A DNA stretch of 64,000 nucleotides from Rhynchopus euleeides (Eukaryota > Euglenozoa > Diplonemea > Diplonemida > Diplonemidae), in contig OY723265.1 of the NCBI GenBank assembly GCA_963210315.1, forward strand, positions 124,001-188,000, read 5' to 3'. The translations under genes were made by a program, and so were the position numbers. The notes below the pieces were generated by a model. That model saw only the letters and a list, made by a program, of their open reading frames with translations, made no database searches and was not told the origin of the DNA. Shown here in pieces: positions 22,181 through 32,556 of the stretch (the first letter of the stretch is position 1; every line of letters begins with the position of its first letter).

Positions 22181-24426
22181 GGCTGCGGCGGGGGGAGGAG
22201 GCGATCAACACAGGCGGCGGCGGTGTGGAAGGCGGGGTTCAGCTCGGAGGGAGGATGGCGTGCTCCTCCTTCACAGCTCGCCCCCCCTCAGCCTCCCCTG
22301 CCCCAGTAGTGCTGGAGGTGCTTGGAGCTGGGTTTCGATGAGAAAGCGAAGGAATGGTTTGTGTTCTAAACTTATTTAGCGCATGTGTGTGTGTGTATGC
22401 ACGGTTTGTGGATACAACTGGATTAGAGAGAGAGAGAGAGAGGAAGCGGCACCCTGCGGGGGGGTGGGGCCTGGGAGGGTGGTGGTGGTGGTGGTGGTGC
22501 TGGTGGTGGTGGTGGTGGGGGGGCCACCAGATAGAGAAAAAAGGAGCAGCTGCCCGAGCTCAGCCGGGGTGCTCTGATGGGGGAGGGGAGGGAATAGGAA
22601 TCTGTCTGTTGTCACTGTTGTTGAATTCTGCGTGCGGGGACCGGAGAGCTGAAGAGCCGGGACAGCACGAAAGAGCCTGATGGAGGGCGTTGTAGTGGTG
22701 TCTCGTCTCCGTCCCTTCCAACCTCACCTCAGTGAGTGGAGTCTTCTTGATGATTGAGCGCCTGTGCACTAAACAAAGGTAGTACTGGTGGCCCCCCAAG
22801 TCGCACTCTGCGAGTGCTCTAACAAGTTAGCTAGGATGGTGGTAGTGGTGGTGGTGGTGGTGGTGGTAGTGGTGATGTGTCGATCCAACAACGGTTGGGC
22901 TGAAACGACGCTCAAACGGCCAGCACGACACATTCTCACAAATGGGGCTGCCAGAGGCTGGGGAGAGAGAGAGAGGCTGTGCGACTGTGTATTTTTGAAG
23001 TGTTGAAACCAGCCTTACTGCAAGGCGGCATCTGTGTACATGTTTGCACCCCACCCCACCCCCCCCCCCCTCACACCCGCCCCTTCGTGAGGCTCCCCCC
23101 CTCTACGTGGCACCAGTTTCGTCCGTGTGTTGTGTGTGGGCCCACTGGTGCTGGCGTGTGAAGGATCCACCCCCAGTGAGGCCACGGGGCTCCCTCTCCA
23201 TCCCGGAGCGTGTGTGTCCGAGAGAACCCACTCCCTAACCCTCACCCCACACACCCACGGGGGGGTGTTGAGTGTAACCTCCACACTCACGCGAGGGGTT
23301 GTTACCAGCTCCGCTCTTTATAGCCATCCTATCTCAGGACATGGGATAAAAGAATTGCCGGGTTTCGTTTGTTTTGTCTGTGCAACCTTCAGGCCACCTG
23401 CACGCTGGGGGGCGTGGAGTGGAGGTGAATATCCTGAATAAAGCATTGATGCACACTGCGACATTTGTTTTCGATCCGAACGCTTTCCCGTGAGCACGGC
23501 GCGTTTGTCACAAAAAAAGACAGGGGTGTTGTCCACAGCGCATGTACGGGTCACGCACAAAACAAAAAGTGTGTTGGTCAGCATGGCCCTGCTTTGTGAG
23601 GAATGCGCTGACCAACAACATCTCCGATATACTGCTGAAATAAACAGCAAAATGCCTCACCCATCCACCAGCATGTGCTCGCTTTGGGTCGCTGAGATCA
23701 CCCGTTCCTTGGCGGGGTGGATCTCCCCTGGCACAGGCACACCCCGGGTGTGGACCCCCTCCCTCTTGGTTGCAAAACGTGCCACGACCAGACCGGAAGG
23801 CCTGTTTGAACTTCGCAGGGAGGTGGCGAGCAGAAAAGCGTCAGAACCGCGCAGAACAGGTTAATGGGGGTAGGGGTGGGGGGGTAATTTCACAGAAGAA
23901 AATCACCCCCAATGTGGCGGCGGCCGCCGAACTGTCAAAATATACCAACAACCGCAAGGCAGCAGGGGCGTTTGCAAATCCCTCAGAGCCCTCAGGACCC
24001 CGTGGATAGATGGTTTTGAAGGCACGGCCCCCTCTCTTTCGGTTTTGCTCCCGAAGCCGGGGCAAGCGGGTTCTCCGACACGAGAAGGCACAGAGAGGAG
24101 GGGGTGGGATGCATTTTTTTTGAAAAATTCACAACACGAAGAGGGGGAGAGAGGAGGAGGAGGAGGAGAAGAGCGGGGGCTTGAAATATCGGCACACAGA
24201 GCTCCCCCCACCCTCTTCCTACCCCTCACACCAGTTGGGCCCAGCCCTTTACAGAAGAATGATCCTGCCTCACGCCGACGCCCCTCACCTACCCTCAAAC
24301 AACGCGAGGTAATCCCCACACCTGCCACCCCTTTTCTTGGCTAGTTTCGAGAGATTCTTCAGGATTCGATTTTCAGGATTCGAGAGATGGCCTTCTCCAG
24401 CCCCCAAAGGCGCCAACCGCAACATC
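22137..24426. other. Intergenic stretch, simple repeats
   Basis: No gene supported. Contains (GA)n at 22149-22176 and 22423-22441, (GGT)n at 22481-22517 and 22838-22868, a poly(C) run near 23058-23070, and otherwise mixed sequence. Confidence 0.5.
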
Positions 24427-25053
24427 TCACTGGAAACGCTTGTGGTGCTTCTCCGGGATAGTCTGCCGGTTGATCGCGAACACCTCAGGGACAGGACGGC
24501 GCTCTTTGCTGAGGCGGGTTGCCTTCTCCTCGAAGGCGCTGAACTGCTGGGCGTGTATCTCAACACCTTCCGCCTGGAGTTTGTAGTTATGGCGTGCCAG
24601 GAATCGAAGGAACTCCACCCCGGAGTGGCCCGACTGGGCGATGAACTGCGGGTCGAACTCGGCACGGATGACGTCGACGCCGTGGTGACCCAGCAGCTCG
24701 GTTGCTCCCAACAGAGCCTCGAACTCGTGGCCCTGGCAGTCCATCTTGGCGAAGTGGACATGGTGGTGCACAAACGAATCGATGCGGCGGATGGACACCT
24801 CCTCCTCCACCCAGCGGGACTTCCGCCCGTGGAACAGCGCCTCCGGGTCTGTGCCCTTCAGGTTGATTACGCTGTTGCCGTAGTTCGCGCCACCGCCGGA
24901 CCACACTTCCGACAGGATGTTGGTCTCGCGGTCGGTGCTGCCCGCAGCGCTCTTCACGAGGGTGATGCGGTCGGCGAAGCCGTTCACACCGATGCTGCCC
25001 TCGAGGCGTTCGTAGTTGCGGCGGCTAGGCTCGAACACAGTCACGTTGACACC
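24427..25053 (-). CDS. FkbM-family methyltransferase, exon 2 (C-terminal part)
   Basis: Second exon of the gene whose first exon is 35215-34802. It begins after CACTGCAG with GVNVTVFEP and ends at a TGA, 208 residues. VFEP is the acidic motif that binds the ribose of S-adenosylmethionine and must follow the glycine motif DVGGNIG at the end of exon 1; the two halves meet in phase 0 and give the normal FkbM spacing. Later segments (AKMDCQGHEFEALLGA, GVDVIRAEFDP) match the FkbM pattern of a D-x-E/G-rich loop and strand. FkbM enzymes methylate sugar hydroxyls or other small substrates. The full protein is 346 residues and is probably a lumenal type II membrane enzyme because of the anchor in exon 1. 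Confidence 0.85.
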   Translation of the reverse strand, partial: GVNVTVFEPSRRNYERLEGSIGVNGFADRITLVKSAAGSTDRETNILSEVWSGGGANYGNSVINLKGTDPEALFHGRKSRWVEEEVSIRRIDSFVHHHVHFAKMDCQGHEFEALLGATELLGHHGVDVIRAEFDPQFIAQSGHSGVEFLRFLARHNYKLQAEGVEIHAQQFSAFEEKATRLSKERRPVPEVFAINRQTIPEKHHKRFQ

Positions 25054-25460
25054 CTGCAGTGTGGGGGGCAGAGTGGGTGATCACACGTGGCACGTTATCA
25101 GCACATTAAACGTGAGGAGCCTGAGAACTGTGTCTATGTGTGTCAAACTGTGCCACTTCACAGGGCAGTGCTGTGAGGCGGATCGCCTTGCCTCACCTTT
25201 CACTTCTAAGCGAAGGCCCCCGCAGCAGATACAAACATATTATAAGCGATCTGTGGTACCCCACAGACGAGGATCAGTCCTCTGTGACGCGCTTGTGATT
25301 TCGCACTTGGACCACCTCTAGGAGATGAGGCAATCATCCTTGTGCAAAGTAGATGTTATGCGTATATGATACAACGAAAGGAGAATCCTCGGCATTTTTG
25401 GAAGAGACTGTCATCAATACAGGGAGCACGGCAAAGGGTGTTGGCACTACGCCCCCCCCC

Positions 25461-26047
25461 CCCCCCCTAGGGCTAAGTTGGCGTGATACGTGATACGTAT
25501 CGCGTATCAGATACGTATCACGTATCACATTTCGCGTCTCGCGTATCACTGAATGGGGTCAGTGTTTTCGGTCCCCATACACAGGAGCCAGCAGATGCCT
25601 TTCAGGGGGTCTGGGGGGCGGAGCCCCCCAGCCGCCGGAGGCCACGGTAGTGAACATATGTTCTCAGGCTGACTTCAGTCAAGCACCTGGCCAAATTCGG
25701 TGGGTCATTGGGACAATAGTTCGGAAGCGCCCTGCTCCCTGGGCCCTGGGCCCAGGGGGCAGGGGCAGATCAGAAATAATATTCTGGTAGGGCAGGCTGG
25801 TCAGGCCTGCCCTACCAAGGTTTCGGACTGAAATTAAATAGGTGGGGCAGCTGCCCTACGTGCCTGACCAGGCACGAGATCACTGAACACCTTATCCGGA
25901 CGCCGTGTCGGATCCGTGTCTAGAAAGTGGATCGGGGGCACGCCTGCCGTATCAGCGCCGTTGCCGTATCGGATACGTATCACGTATCGCCCCCGCCAAA
26001 AAGGTGCTCTGAAACGCGTATCATGCCAACTTAGCCCTAGGGGGGGG
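25461..26047. mobile_element. MITE-like element A, about 590 bp
   Basis: Ends are inverted: CCCTAGGGCTAAGTTGGCGT at the left and its complement with ATGCCAACTTAGCCCTAGGG at 26021-26040, both bordered by C/G runs. Subterminal copies of GATACGTATCACGTATC occur at both ends (25480-25545, 25970-25990). The interior carries a GC-palindrome repeat (25604-25660). No coding capacity. Confidence 0.75.
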
Positions 26048-26159
26048 TATATGTGCGTGAGAAACCCGAATTTTTGACATATGCGAAAACGGCACCTAAG
26101 TCGACATCCAACCATACAAAGTGGTCCAAAACACCCCAGAAACACCTACAGGGCACTTT

Positions 26160-27660
26160 GGTGACCCCCAGTGCCCTCTGGGGGCCACTCATCTGCCATG
26201 CTCATTTTCCTGCCTAGGTTTGGTACCTGGCCTAGGTACCAGGCATAGCCACCCACACTGATACAACATATTGTACGGAATATGGTTGGCTCTTCGGTCA
26301 AACCAGGTCCCATTTGATATCCCATGCACATGCGGGGGTATCCCGCGTGACCTGGTGATGATATCCTGCGGATTCTGACCCCCATATCCCGCAGAGATGG
26401 CCCTGTCTCCCGGGGGGCATAGGGCGGATGGCAGGGATATCCCATTTTCATATATCCCGCTGGGTATCCCACATGTCCTGGTTGCATGCCTGTCCTGACA
26501 ATACTCCCGCAAGCAATCAGATGTTGCAAAGACATGGACTCAGAGACGCTGTGGACGGCGACACCAATAATCAGAGATATGCTTCCTGCCTCGAATGGAG
26601 CCTGGCCTAGGCAACTGGTGCAGTTGTGACACCAACAGAAAGAGCCACAGAGAAAGAGAGGGTGCTAGGTTGGTGCTGACGGAGTCTGAACTAGAAGAGG
26701 GCAGAGATGTGTGTCTCGTCAGCGGACTCTCGGACTAAGTGGGATGACGCATGTGAGCGTCGTTTTGCCCAGAATAAAGGCTAATTCATACATTCGGCGG
26801 TATACCCGGTATGTACCGGGTATTTTCGGTATTTTCGGTATTTTCGGTATTTTGGGTATACCCGGTAGATACCGGGTATACCGAAAAAAAATCGTTATCC
26901 CCGGTATGTACCGGGTATCGACCCGGTATACCCGGTATTACTGGTATCCTACCCGGTATACCAGATGCATATCTGTGACATACTGGTGATCCTATGTGTA
27001 CATAGTGGACTTCCGCTGGTGAGGGGGTGCTGGAAGCGGGTGTTTGGGCGGACCTGATCTTCAGGTATCCAACATCTTCTTTCAGACACCCCTGAACAGG
27101 TGTTTTTCGGCAAAAATGGCGGAAAACCATCCAGACGAGATCCTTGGGTGATTGGTCCTTCGGGCTCACTGGGCCGAAGCTTCATCCGAGCTTCGCACTG
27201 AGTCAGCTCAGACCTATGGCATTCATCCCCTCAGATTCAGAACAGGAGCCCAGAACTGCGCAAACCCGAAAGCTCTTCTTCCGCACCAGTTGTATCCGCT
27301 GATTATGGGTCCTGTCATAGAACATACGGCTACACGGTGGACAGGACGCGATGTCCCATGTGGGATATCCCACATGGGAGACGGTCACTATCCCACAGGG
27401 GAGGTGTACGTGTTCCCCCCTGGGAGAACGTACGCCGAGAACCGATGGGAGAATGTCGGTCCTCCCAGGGGGGACGTGCCACCTCCTTTATGGGACATCT
27501 AGGATAACCTACATTCTCCTATCGGTTCTCCCAGGGGAGAACCGATAGGAGAACGTGGACTATCCTAGATGTAGGTGAGAACACGTACGCCTCCCCTGTG
27601 GGAGATGGTCGCCGTGGGATGGCCCATCCAGTTCGCCCATGCGGATATCCCATACGTCCT
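26160..27660. repeat. Palindrome-rich segment with TGGGATATCCC motifs
   Basis: Many short copies of GATATCCC/GGGATATC and TATCCCGC between 26290 and 26480 and again, mostly inverted, between 27355 and 27650. At 27517-27552 is a near-perfect hairpin (CCTATCGGTTCTCCCAGGGG and complement), the centre of an imperfect palindrome of roughly 250 bp. This looks like the ends of a large inverted-repeat element or collapsed nested copies; the boundaries are uncertain. Confidence 0.5.
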
Positions 27661-29358
27661 GTACACCCTATACCACCACCAAAGCTCATTTGAGAGAAGC
27701 TGCAACAGACGTCAACCTGAATATATACAGGGCAGGGTTCCACGCTGCCTTCCTCCGGCATGTATGGCACACACCGGATGGGGATGCCTTCAGTGTAGCT
27801 ACTTTGTGAGTGTGAACCACACTATCACCGGTGGAGAAACCAGTCAGGAGGGTCGGCGCCGGGGTAGACGGTAGGGTGCGAGGACTCAGCCACTCGACAG
27901 CAAACTTCTCCAAAATAGTGTCTTTGACCAAAGGACAATACCCGCCTGTCATGATCCCGTACCACAGAGACCCATGCGTCTGCATACGTTTGTGATAACG
28001 GGGGATGGAACCTGCCTAGACCTAGCTCCAGGAACCAACGGCAACTCGGTGCCGTGGTGAAAAGCGTGTTCCCTTCTTCCTGACCTGCCATGATGATACA
28101 TTGACGCTAACCACCCACATGTGAACACGCTACAGCTGGGACACACAGAAAGAAGCAATGACTATCGCGTTACTAAACAGGCACACGGCACAGGAGGTCT
28201 GAGGGCCGCCGGAGGACACGGTAGTGAATATCTGTCCAGTCTGTATTCCCTCGGGTTTGCGATGCTTGGAAGGAGGAAGGCTTCGCTGTCCCGCAGCCCG
28301 ACCAGCAGGAGATCACTGGTCCTTGAGGGTTCATATTCAGGGCTTCGCATGCCTCTGGCTTGTACAATCGTGGACAGCTGCAGCCACCCATAGCACATAA
28401 AGTGCTCACCCAAGGAACTCGAGGAGTTCGAGCTGTTGAACCTGAACCAGAGGGCGACAAGCAGAGTGAATACTATGCAAATCACTGATCCGTCGTGTCC
28501 CCCTTGGACCACATTAAACTCTTCTTCCTCCCACGCCTGCTTTGGCGGCTGGTAGGATGAATATGAAGACGACGACGATGCCCGCGACTCTGTATGAACA
28601 TCTCTATGAAGAGTGGTGAAAAAGGACCTCGGGTGCCTTCTTTGTGGCATTGGGCGGCATTGCTGCGCATGAGAAGGCTGAGTTTTCTCCCTGTCGGTGG
28701 GTGTCGATGGGTAGTGACCCTCTCTGTATTGCTGGGTTCTTCGCTCGCAACAGGCAAGCGTTGTTATCCCAAAAAATGGGTGTTTCGACCGCCTGCGCGT
28801 GCTCTAGGTGAAGTTCTGCACAGAGAGTACATATTTTTGTCGGATTCCAACCTAATCTGGGTCGGTTGTGTGGTATATTTGCCCCAGGATCCGGGTTTTC
28901 AGGCCAAATACCCGTCGGATACCGGGAAAATAACAGTATTTTTGGCCAAAATTCAAAAAAATTGCCCTGGAGGCGGTCTGACAGCCCATTTTTGCGAGAA
29001 ACTCGTACAGGAATTTTTTTCCAGAACATTCTGTCCAGCCAGAGGGACAGAAAGTCACCAGAACGTGGTCCAAACGGGCCACCCCCACGGTGGACTCCAG
29101 CGGGGGTAGGGTAACCCTTTTCGGGAGTCTCAACTAGGGGGAGTCCAACTCCCGCTAGCGGGAGTATAGACTCCCGCTAGCGGGAGTCTATACTCCCGCT
29201 AGGGGGAGTCTGACTCCCCCTAGCGGGAGTCTTTTCACCTATTTTCACTCATTTTTCCCATGATACCTATGCAATGTGGCACTCGTCACTGAAGTACAGC
29301 CACACCAAACGAAACGGACGTTTCCACCCATCCCAGCTCGCAGACCTGATTCACAAAA

Positions 29359-29739
29359 ATGGGGAAGACGACAACGAAGCCGGCAGCGAAGCCGGCGGCA
29401 AAGTCGATTAAGAAGAAGAAGAGCGCAGAGAGTCCCGAGGCTGCGGAGGCGACGAACATTGTGCATGATTTTTGCACGGCCTTCCCTGTTAAAAAAGGGG
29501 GCAGTGTGCTGACACTGGGATCCATTAGAAGGCTCCTAGCAACGGTGTTGAGCAAGGAGCTCCACCAGCACAGCACCCAGGTGGCCAACGCAATCATCGC
29601 CATGTCTTCCCTGACATGGATAAGTTCGCTGTCAGGGAAGTCGCAACGATGCGGAAGGAGGGCGCTCTCCGTCATATACAAGGTGGAGGCGAAGTATGGC
29701 AAGGTGCAGGATACAAACGTGTCGTCGGGGGCAGCCTGA
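29359..29739 (+). CDS. Small Lys/Ala-rich ORF in element C, possibly histone-H2B-like
   Basis: 126 residues. Residues 1-30 are a Lys/Ala/Pro tail (TTTKPAAKPAAKSIKKKK) like a histone tail. Residues about 50-85 (LTLGSIRRLLATVLSKELHQ) can be laid without gaps on the last helices of histone H2B, where Thr-Leu/Ile, the Ile, the Glu-Leu and the His are in the expected positions. The central helix would be several residues short. The frame after residue 85 looks unrelated and may be shifted. This could instead be any basic DNA-binding protein of the element, or chance. It lies opposite the host transcription direction. Confidence 0.3.
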   Translation: MGKTTTKPAAKPAAKSIKKKKSAESPEAAEATNIVHDFCTAFPVKKGGSVLTLGSIRRLLATVLSKELHQHSTQVANAIIAMSSLTWISSLSGKSQRCGRRALSVIYKVEAKYGKVQDTNVSSGAA

Positions 29740-30004
29740 AGCCGCGAATGATCGCGACACGGGCGAACGGCTTGGCACCGTGGGTCTGGATAGATGCTGG
29801 AGTTCGGCCGGGTGAAACCGGAAGTCGCAGCAAAATTTGCCCCCCCAGATTTCTTCCTCAAACCCACCCGTGGGCTGATCCGGCCTTGCACGGTGGACTC
29901 CAGCGGGGGTAGGGTACCACTACCGGGTTTAACCCTTTTCGGGAGTCTCAACTAGGGGGAGTCCAACTCCCGCTAGCGGGAGTATAGATCAGCAGTGGGC
30001 AACA

Positions 30005-30265
30005 ATGAGGCGATGCGGGGGGCGAGGGCACCGATGCTCACTGTGCGACATCCCAGAAGAACGCTGGTATCAACAGGTGCATCGATACCCGCACCTGACT
30101 CTCTCTGAGATGAAAGAGGCTGGCTACCCCTCCCTCTTGGCAGGTGTGCTTCCCAATGCCCGCTACGTCACCCCAGCACTCCATGACTGCAAGGGGCTCG
30201 CCATGCGGCTGATCAGGGTACTGGATGACAGGGGTGGAGCTTGGGGGTTTTTTCGGGTCAGCTGA
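30005..30265 (+). CDS. Short unrecognised ORF in element C
   Basis: 86 residues starting MRRCGGRGHRCSLCDIPEER, with Cys pairs that could be a zinc-binding start, then an ordinary-looking globular segment (LLAGVLPNARYVTPALHDCK). It may be an exon of the same element gene as 30943-31809, the region between carrying two GC-palindrome repeats. Function unknown. Confidence 0.3.
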   Translation: MRRCGGRGHRCSLCDIPEERWYQQVHRYPHLTLSEMKEAGYPSLLAGVLPNARYVTPALHDCKGLAMRLIRVLDDRGGAWGFFRVS

Positions 30266-30477
30266 CCTGATTTTCTGCAGGCCCTCACAAAAAATCAGGT
30301 CAGGGGTAAAAAGAAAAAAAATATAGATTTTCGGGAAACCGGAAAAGTTGGCTCCTCGCCTTGGGGCCTCAAGGTGACCAGGAGGCGTTTCGTGAGCAAA
30401 GTGACCCCAGCGACATGAGCACAGGCCTCAAACAGTCACAATAGAGGACAAATGAAGCTGCCCAACCCGTACCGTGC

Positions 30478-30700
30478 AACAGACGTTTACTACCGTGGCC
30501 TCCGGTGGCTGGGGGGCTCCGCCCCCCAGACCCCCCTGTGGCATGTGCCTGTCTTGTACCCAAGCCCTTTACATCAGGGAATCTCAGTATCCTCAGGAGG
30601 ACGCAGCCAACTCACACAGAATCCGTACGCCCGCAAGTCACAGATGTTCACTACCGTGGCCTCCGGCGGCTGGGAGCTCCGCCTCCCAGACCCCCCCTAC
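30478..30700 (-). repeat. Two GC-palindrome repeats inside element C
   Basis: Cores at 30482-30538 and 30641-30698, in the orientation opposite to the copies at 6165-6605. In the second copy the hairpin reads CTGGGAG-CTCCGC-CTCCCAG, where a G-to-A change in one arm is matched by C-to-T in the other. Confidence 0.8.
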
Positions 30701-30942
30701 GGCATGTGTTTGTCTTGTAACCAAGTCCTTGCGCGTCCGGGGCTGCATATCGGTTCCGGTACCTCGCGGGAGGCTGGGCCCGAGCACTGATCTCTGAGAC
30801 GAACCGGGGGGGAACCCATAAGAAAAAATTGGCTGACCCGATCTGACCCGATCCAGCCCGCAACCCCATATTTCAAGCTCCACCCCTGCTGGATGAGACA
30901 ACAAAAAAACATTCGACAAGACCTGTACAAACCTTGCACTGA

Positions 30943-31809
30943 ATGTGTCGCAGCATGGGACAGGTGCTCAGTTCCGGAAGGTCGTGCTTGCCTGTCACAG
31001 GACACACCTACAAGGGCTTGTTCCGCTACCTCTTTGTCTCCCTTGCAGACCTCATGCATTTCCGGTATGCAGACATCCCCTGGCGCTTCTGGGGATGCAA
31101 GGATGAGTCAGCCCGGATTCCCTTCTTGCGTGCTCGGATCTCAGGGCATATATTTCACTGGTTGATGGAGCATGCCGAAAAGGGATCAACGCGCAATGCC
31201 TACGTACACAGTCTCCATCATTGGTGGGCTCCAGAAGATGCAGTGCCTCTGCAGAACAACGACGAATTTGAAGAAGCAGAGAACGGACATCGCAAGAAAG
31301 ATGCCGTTACAATCGCCAGCTCCGCAACTTACGAGAGAGATCTTGCGATGGCAGAAGAGAAGCGGCGCGCATCGGGCATGCCTTGGAAGGTTGCGCACCT
31401 GTCGCAGGACGGGATCCTCGGGTATAGAGAAGTCATCCTGTGTCCGTGTCTGCACACCCGACACGCTCATAGATTGGCTGTGTATGTTCTTTGCACACAG
31501 TTGACACAGCTGCAGAAGGGGTTTGTGCACTGCAACACACAGGACTTCGTTGAACCCATCAGCGCGCCCTACTTCCTGTTCCGGTTCCCCGAAGGACACC
31601 GCAAATTATCGCTCTGCTTGTGCAAAATGCCAATCCCGCTGGGGGCGACTTTCACACCATTCGTGTCATCCGAGGCGACTTTGAGCACGCTTGACCAACG
31701 CGCACAGCAGGAGGGGGATGACAGTTCTGACGAAGAAGATGAGGCCTGCAGGATGGCTTGTCTTGCCCAAGGTGTAACACAACTACGACAGGCGATGGCC
31801 GCACTTTGA
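30943..31809 (+). CDS. 288-residue ORF of element C, function unknown
   Basis: The longest open frame within element C, ending at a TGA 290 bp before the right end. Composition is ordinary and globular: an aromatic, His-rich N-terminal half (YADIPWRFWGCKD, GHIFHWLMEHAEKG, YVHSLHHWWAPED), a middle with CPCLHTRHAH that could bind metal, and an acidic tail (EGDDSSDEEDEA). Position and orientation suggest it is the element's own protein or the C-terminal exon of one. I do not recognise a transposase family. Confidence 0.45.
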   Translation: MCRSMGQVLSSGRSCLPVTGHTYKGLFRYLFVSLADLMHFRYADIPWRFWGCKDESARIPFLRARISGHIFHWLMEHAEKGSTRNAYVHSLHHWWAPEDAVPLQNNDEFEEAENGHRKKDAVTIASSATYERDLAMAEEKRRASGMPWKVAHLSQDGILGYREVILCPCLHTRHAHRLAVYVLCTQLTQLQKGFVHCNTQDFVEPISAPYFLFRFPEGHRKLSLCLCKMPIPLGATFTPFVSSEATLSTLDQRAQQEGDDSSDEEDEACRMACLAQGVTQLRQAMAAL

Positions 31810-32556
31810 CACCTCAAATTCTAACCGCTCACCTCCGCAGGTGTAGCCGCTACCAGGAGGATAGGTAGGTAGTCCAGAGTCCGGGGAAACTGACAGAAGC
31901 AAAACAAGCCCCTCCCCATCCCTCTTCCACCATGATTTTACCCCCCACGCCAGTAGACTGTAACTATATCATGGGAAAAATGGATGAAAATAGGTGAAAA
32001 GACTCCCGCTAGGGGGAGTATAGACTCCCGCTAGCGGGAGTCTTTGACACCCGCTCAGACTCCCGCTCCCAGACTCCCGCTAGGGCCGCTGGAGTCCACC
32101 GTGCCAGAAATACCGAAAATACCCGGTACATACCCGGTAGATACCGGGTATAACGCCGAATGTATGCTAATTGACGTACAAACAGGCCCACAGGAGATGG
32201 GCTGCAAGTTTGGGGGTCAAAAATATCGTTTCTCGGAAGAGAACGGGTCTGGTGGACCCTGCCCTCGATCCAGAATGCACCCCCCCACACCCCTCGGCAT
32301 TGCCAGACACCAAAAACCCTGAAAATAGATGTCCACTGTTCGCAAAAATCTGAACACCTCTCCCACAGGGACGGCCCAGGTACCAAACCTAGGCAGAAAA
32401 TTTTGACGTCGCAAAAAAGCCTCTGGAGGTGCCATGAGGGGGTCTGGTGTGTCGGATAGGGGGTAATATCGGTGTTCTGGGGTGGTTGGTGGGGGTTTTG
32501 ACGGCCGGTACGTCAAAAGAAGTCGATGTTCAAAAATGTGGTGTTTCTCACGCTTT

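Larger units (their letters stand above)
29086..32103 (+). mobile_element. Element C: 3.0-kb DNA transposon with palindromic terminal repeats
   Basis: Left end CACGGTGGACTCCAGCGG at 29086 is matched by its exact complement ending at 32103. Inward, both ends consist of repeated palindromes ACTCCCGCTAGCGGGAGT and then share TCTTTTCACCTATTTTCA, so the inverted repeats extend 120-170 bp. A third copy of the left end (29889-29990) lies inside in the same orientation, suggesting a nested or tandem partial copy. Plus-strand open frames at 29359-29739, 30005-30265 and 30943-31809 are candidate element genes. No catalytic triad was recognised, so the transposase class is unknown. Confidence 0.75.
26781..32172. 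mobile_element. Element B: pair of inverted ends rich in CCCGGTA repeats
   Basis: CATACATTCGGCG followed by a series of TACCCGGTA/TACCGGGTA units at 26788-26980 reappears inverted at 32112-32166. The outermost shared bases include AATT just outside CATACATTCGGCG. If both are ends of one element it spans 5.4 kb and encloses element C completely; the right end lies only nine bases beyond the end of C. Alternatively C inserted next to an end of B. Confidence 0.55.
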
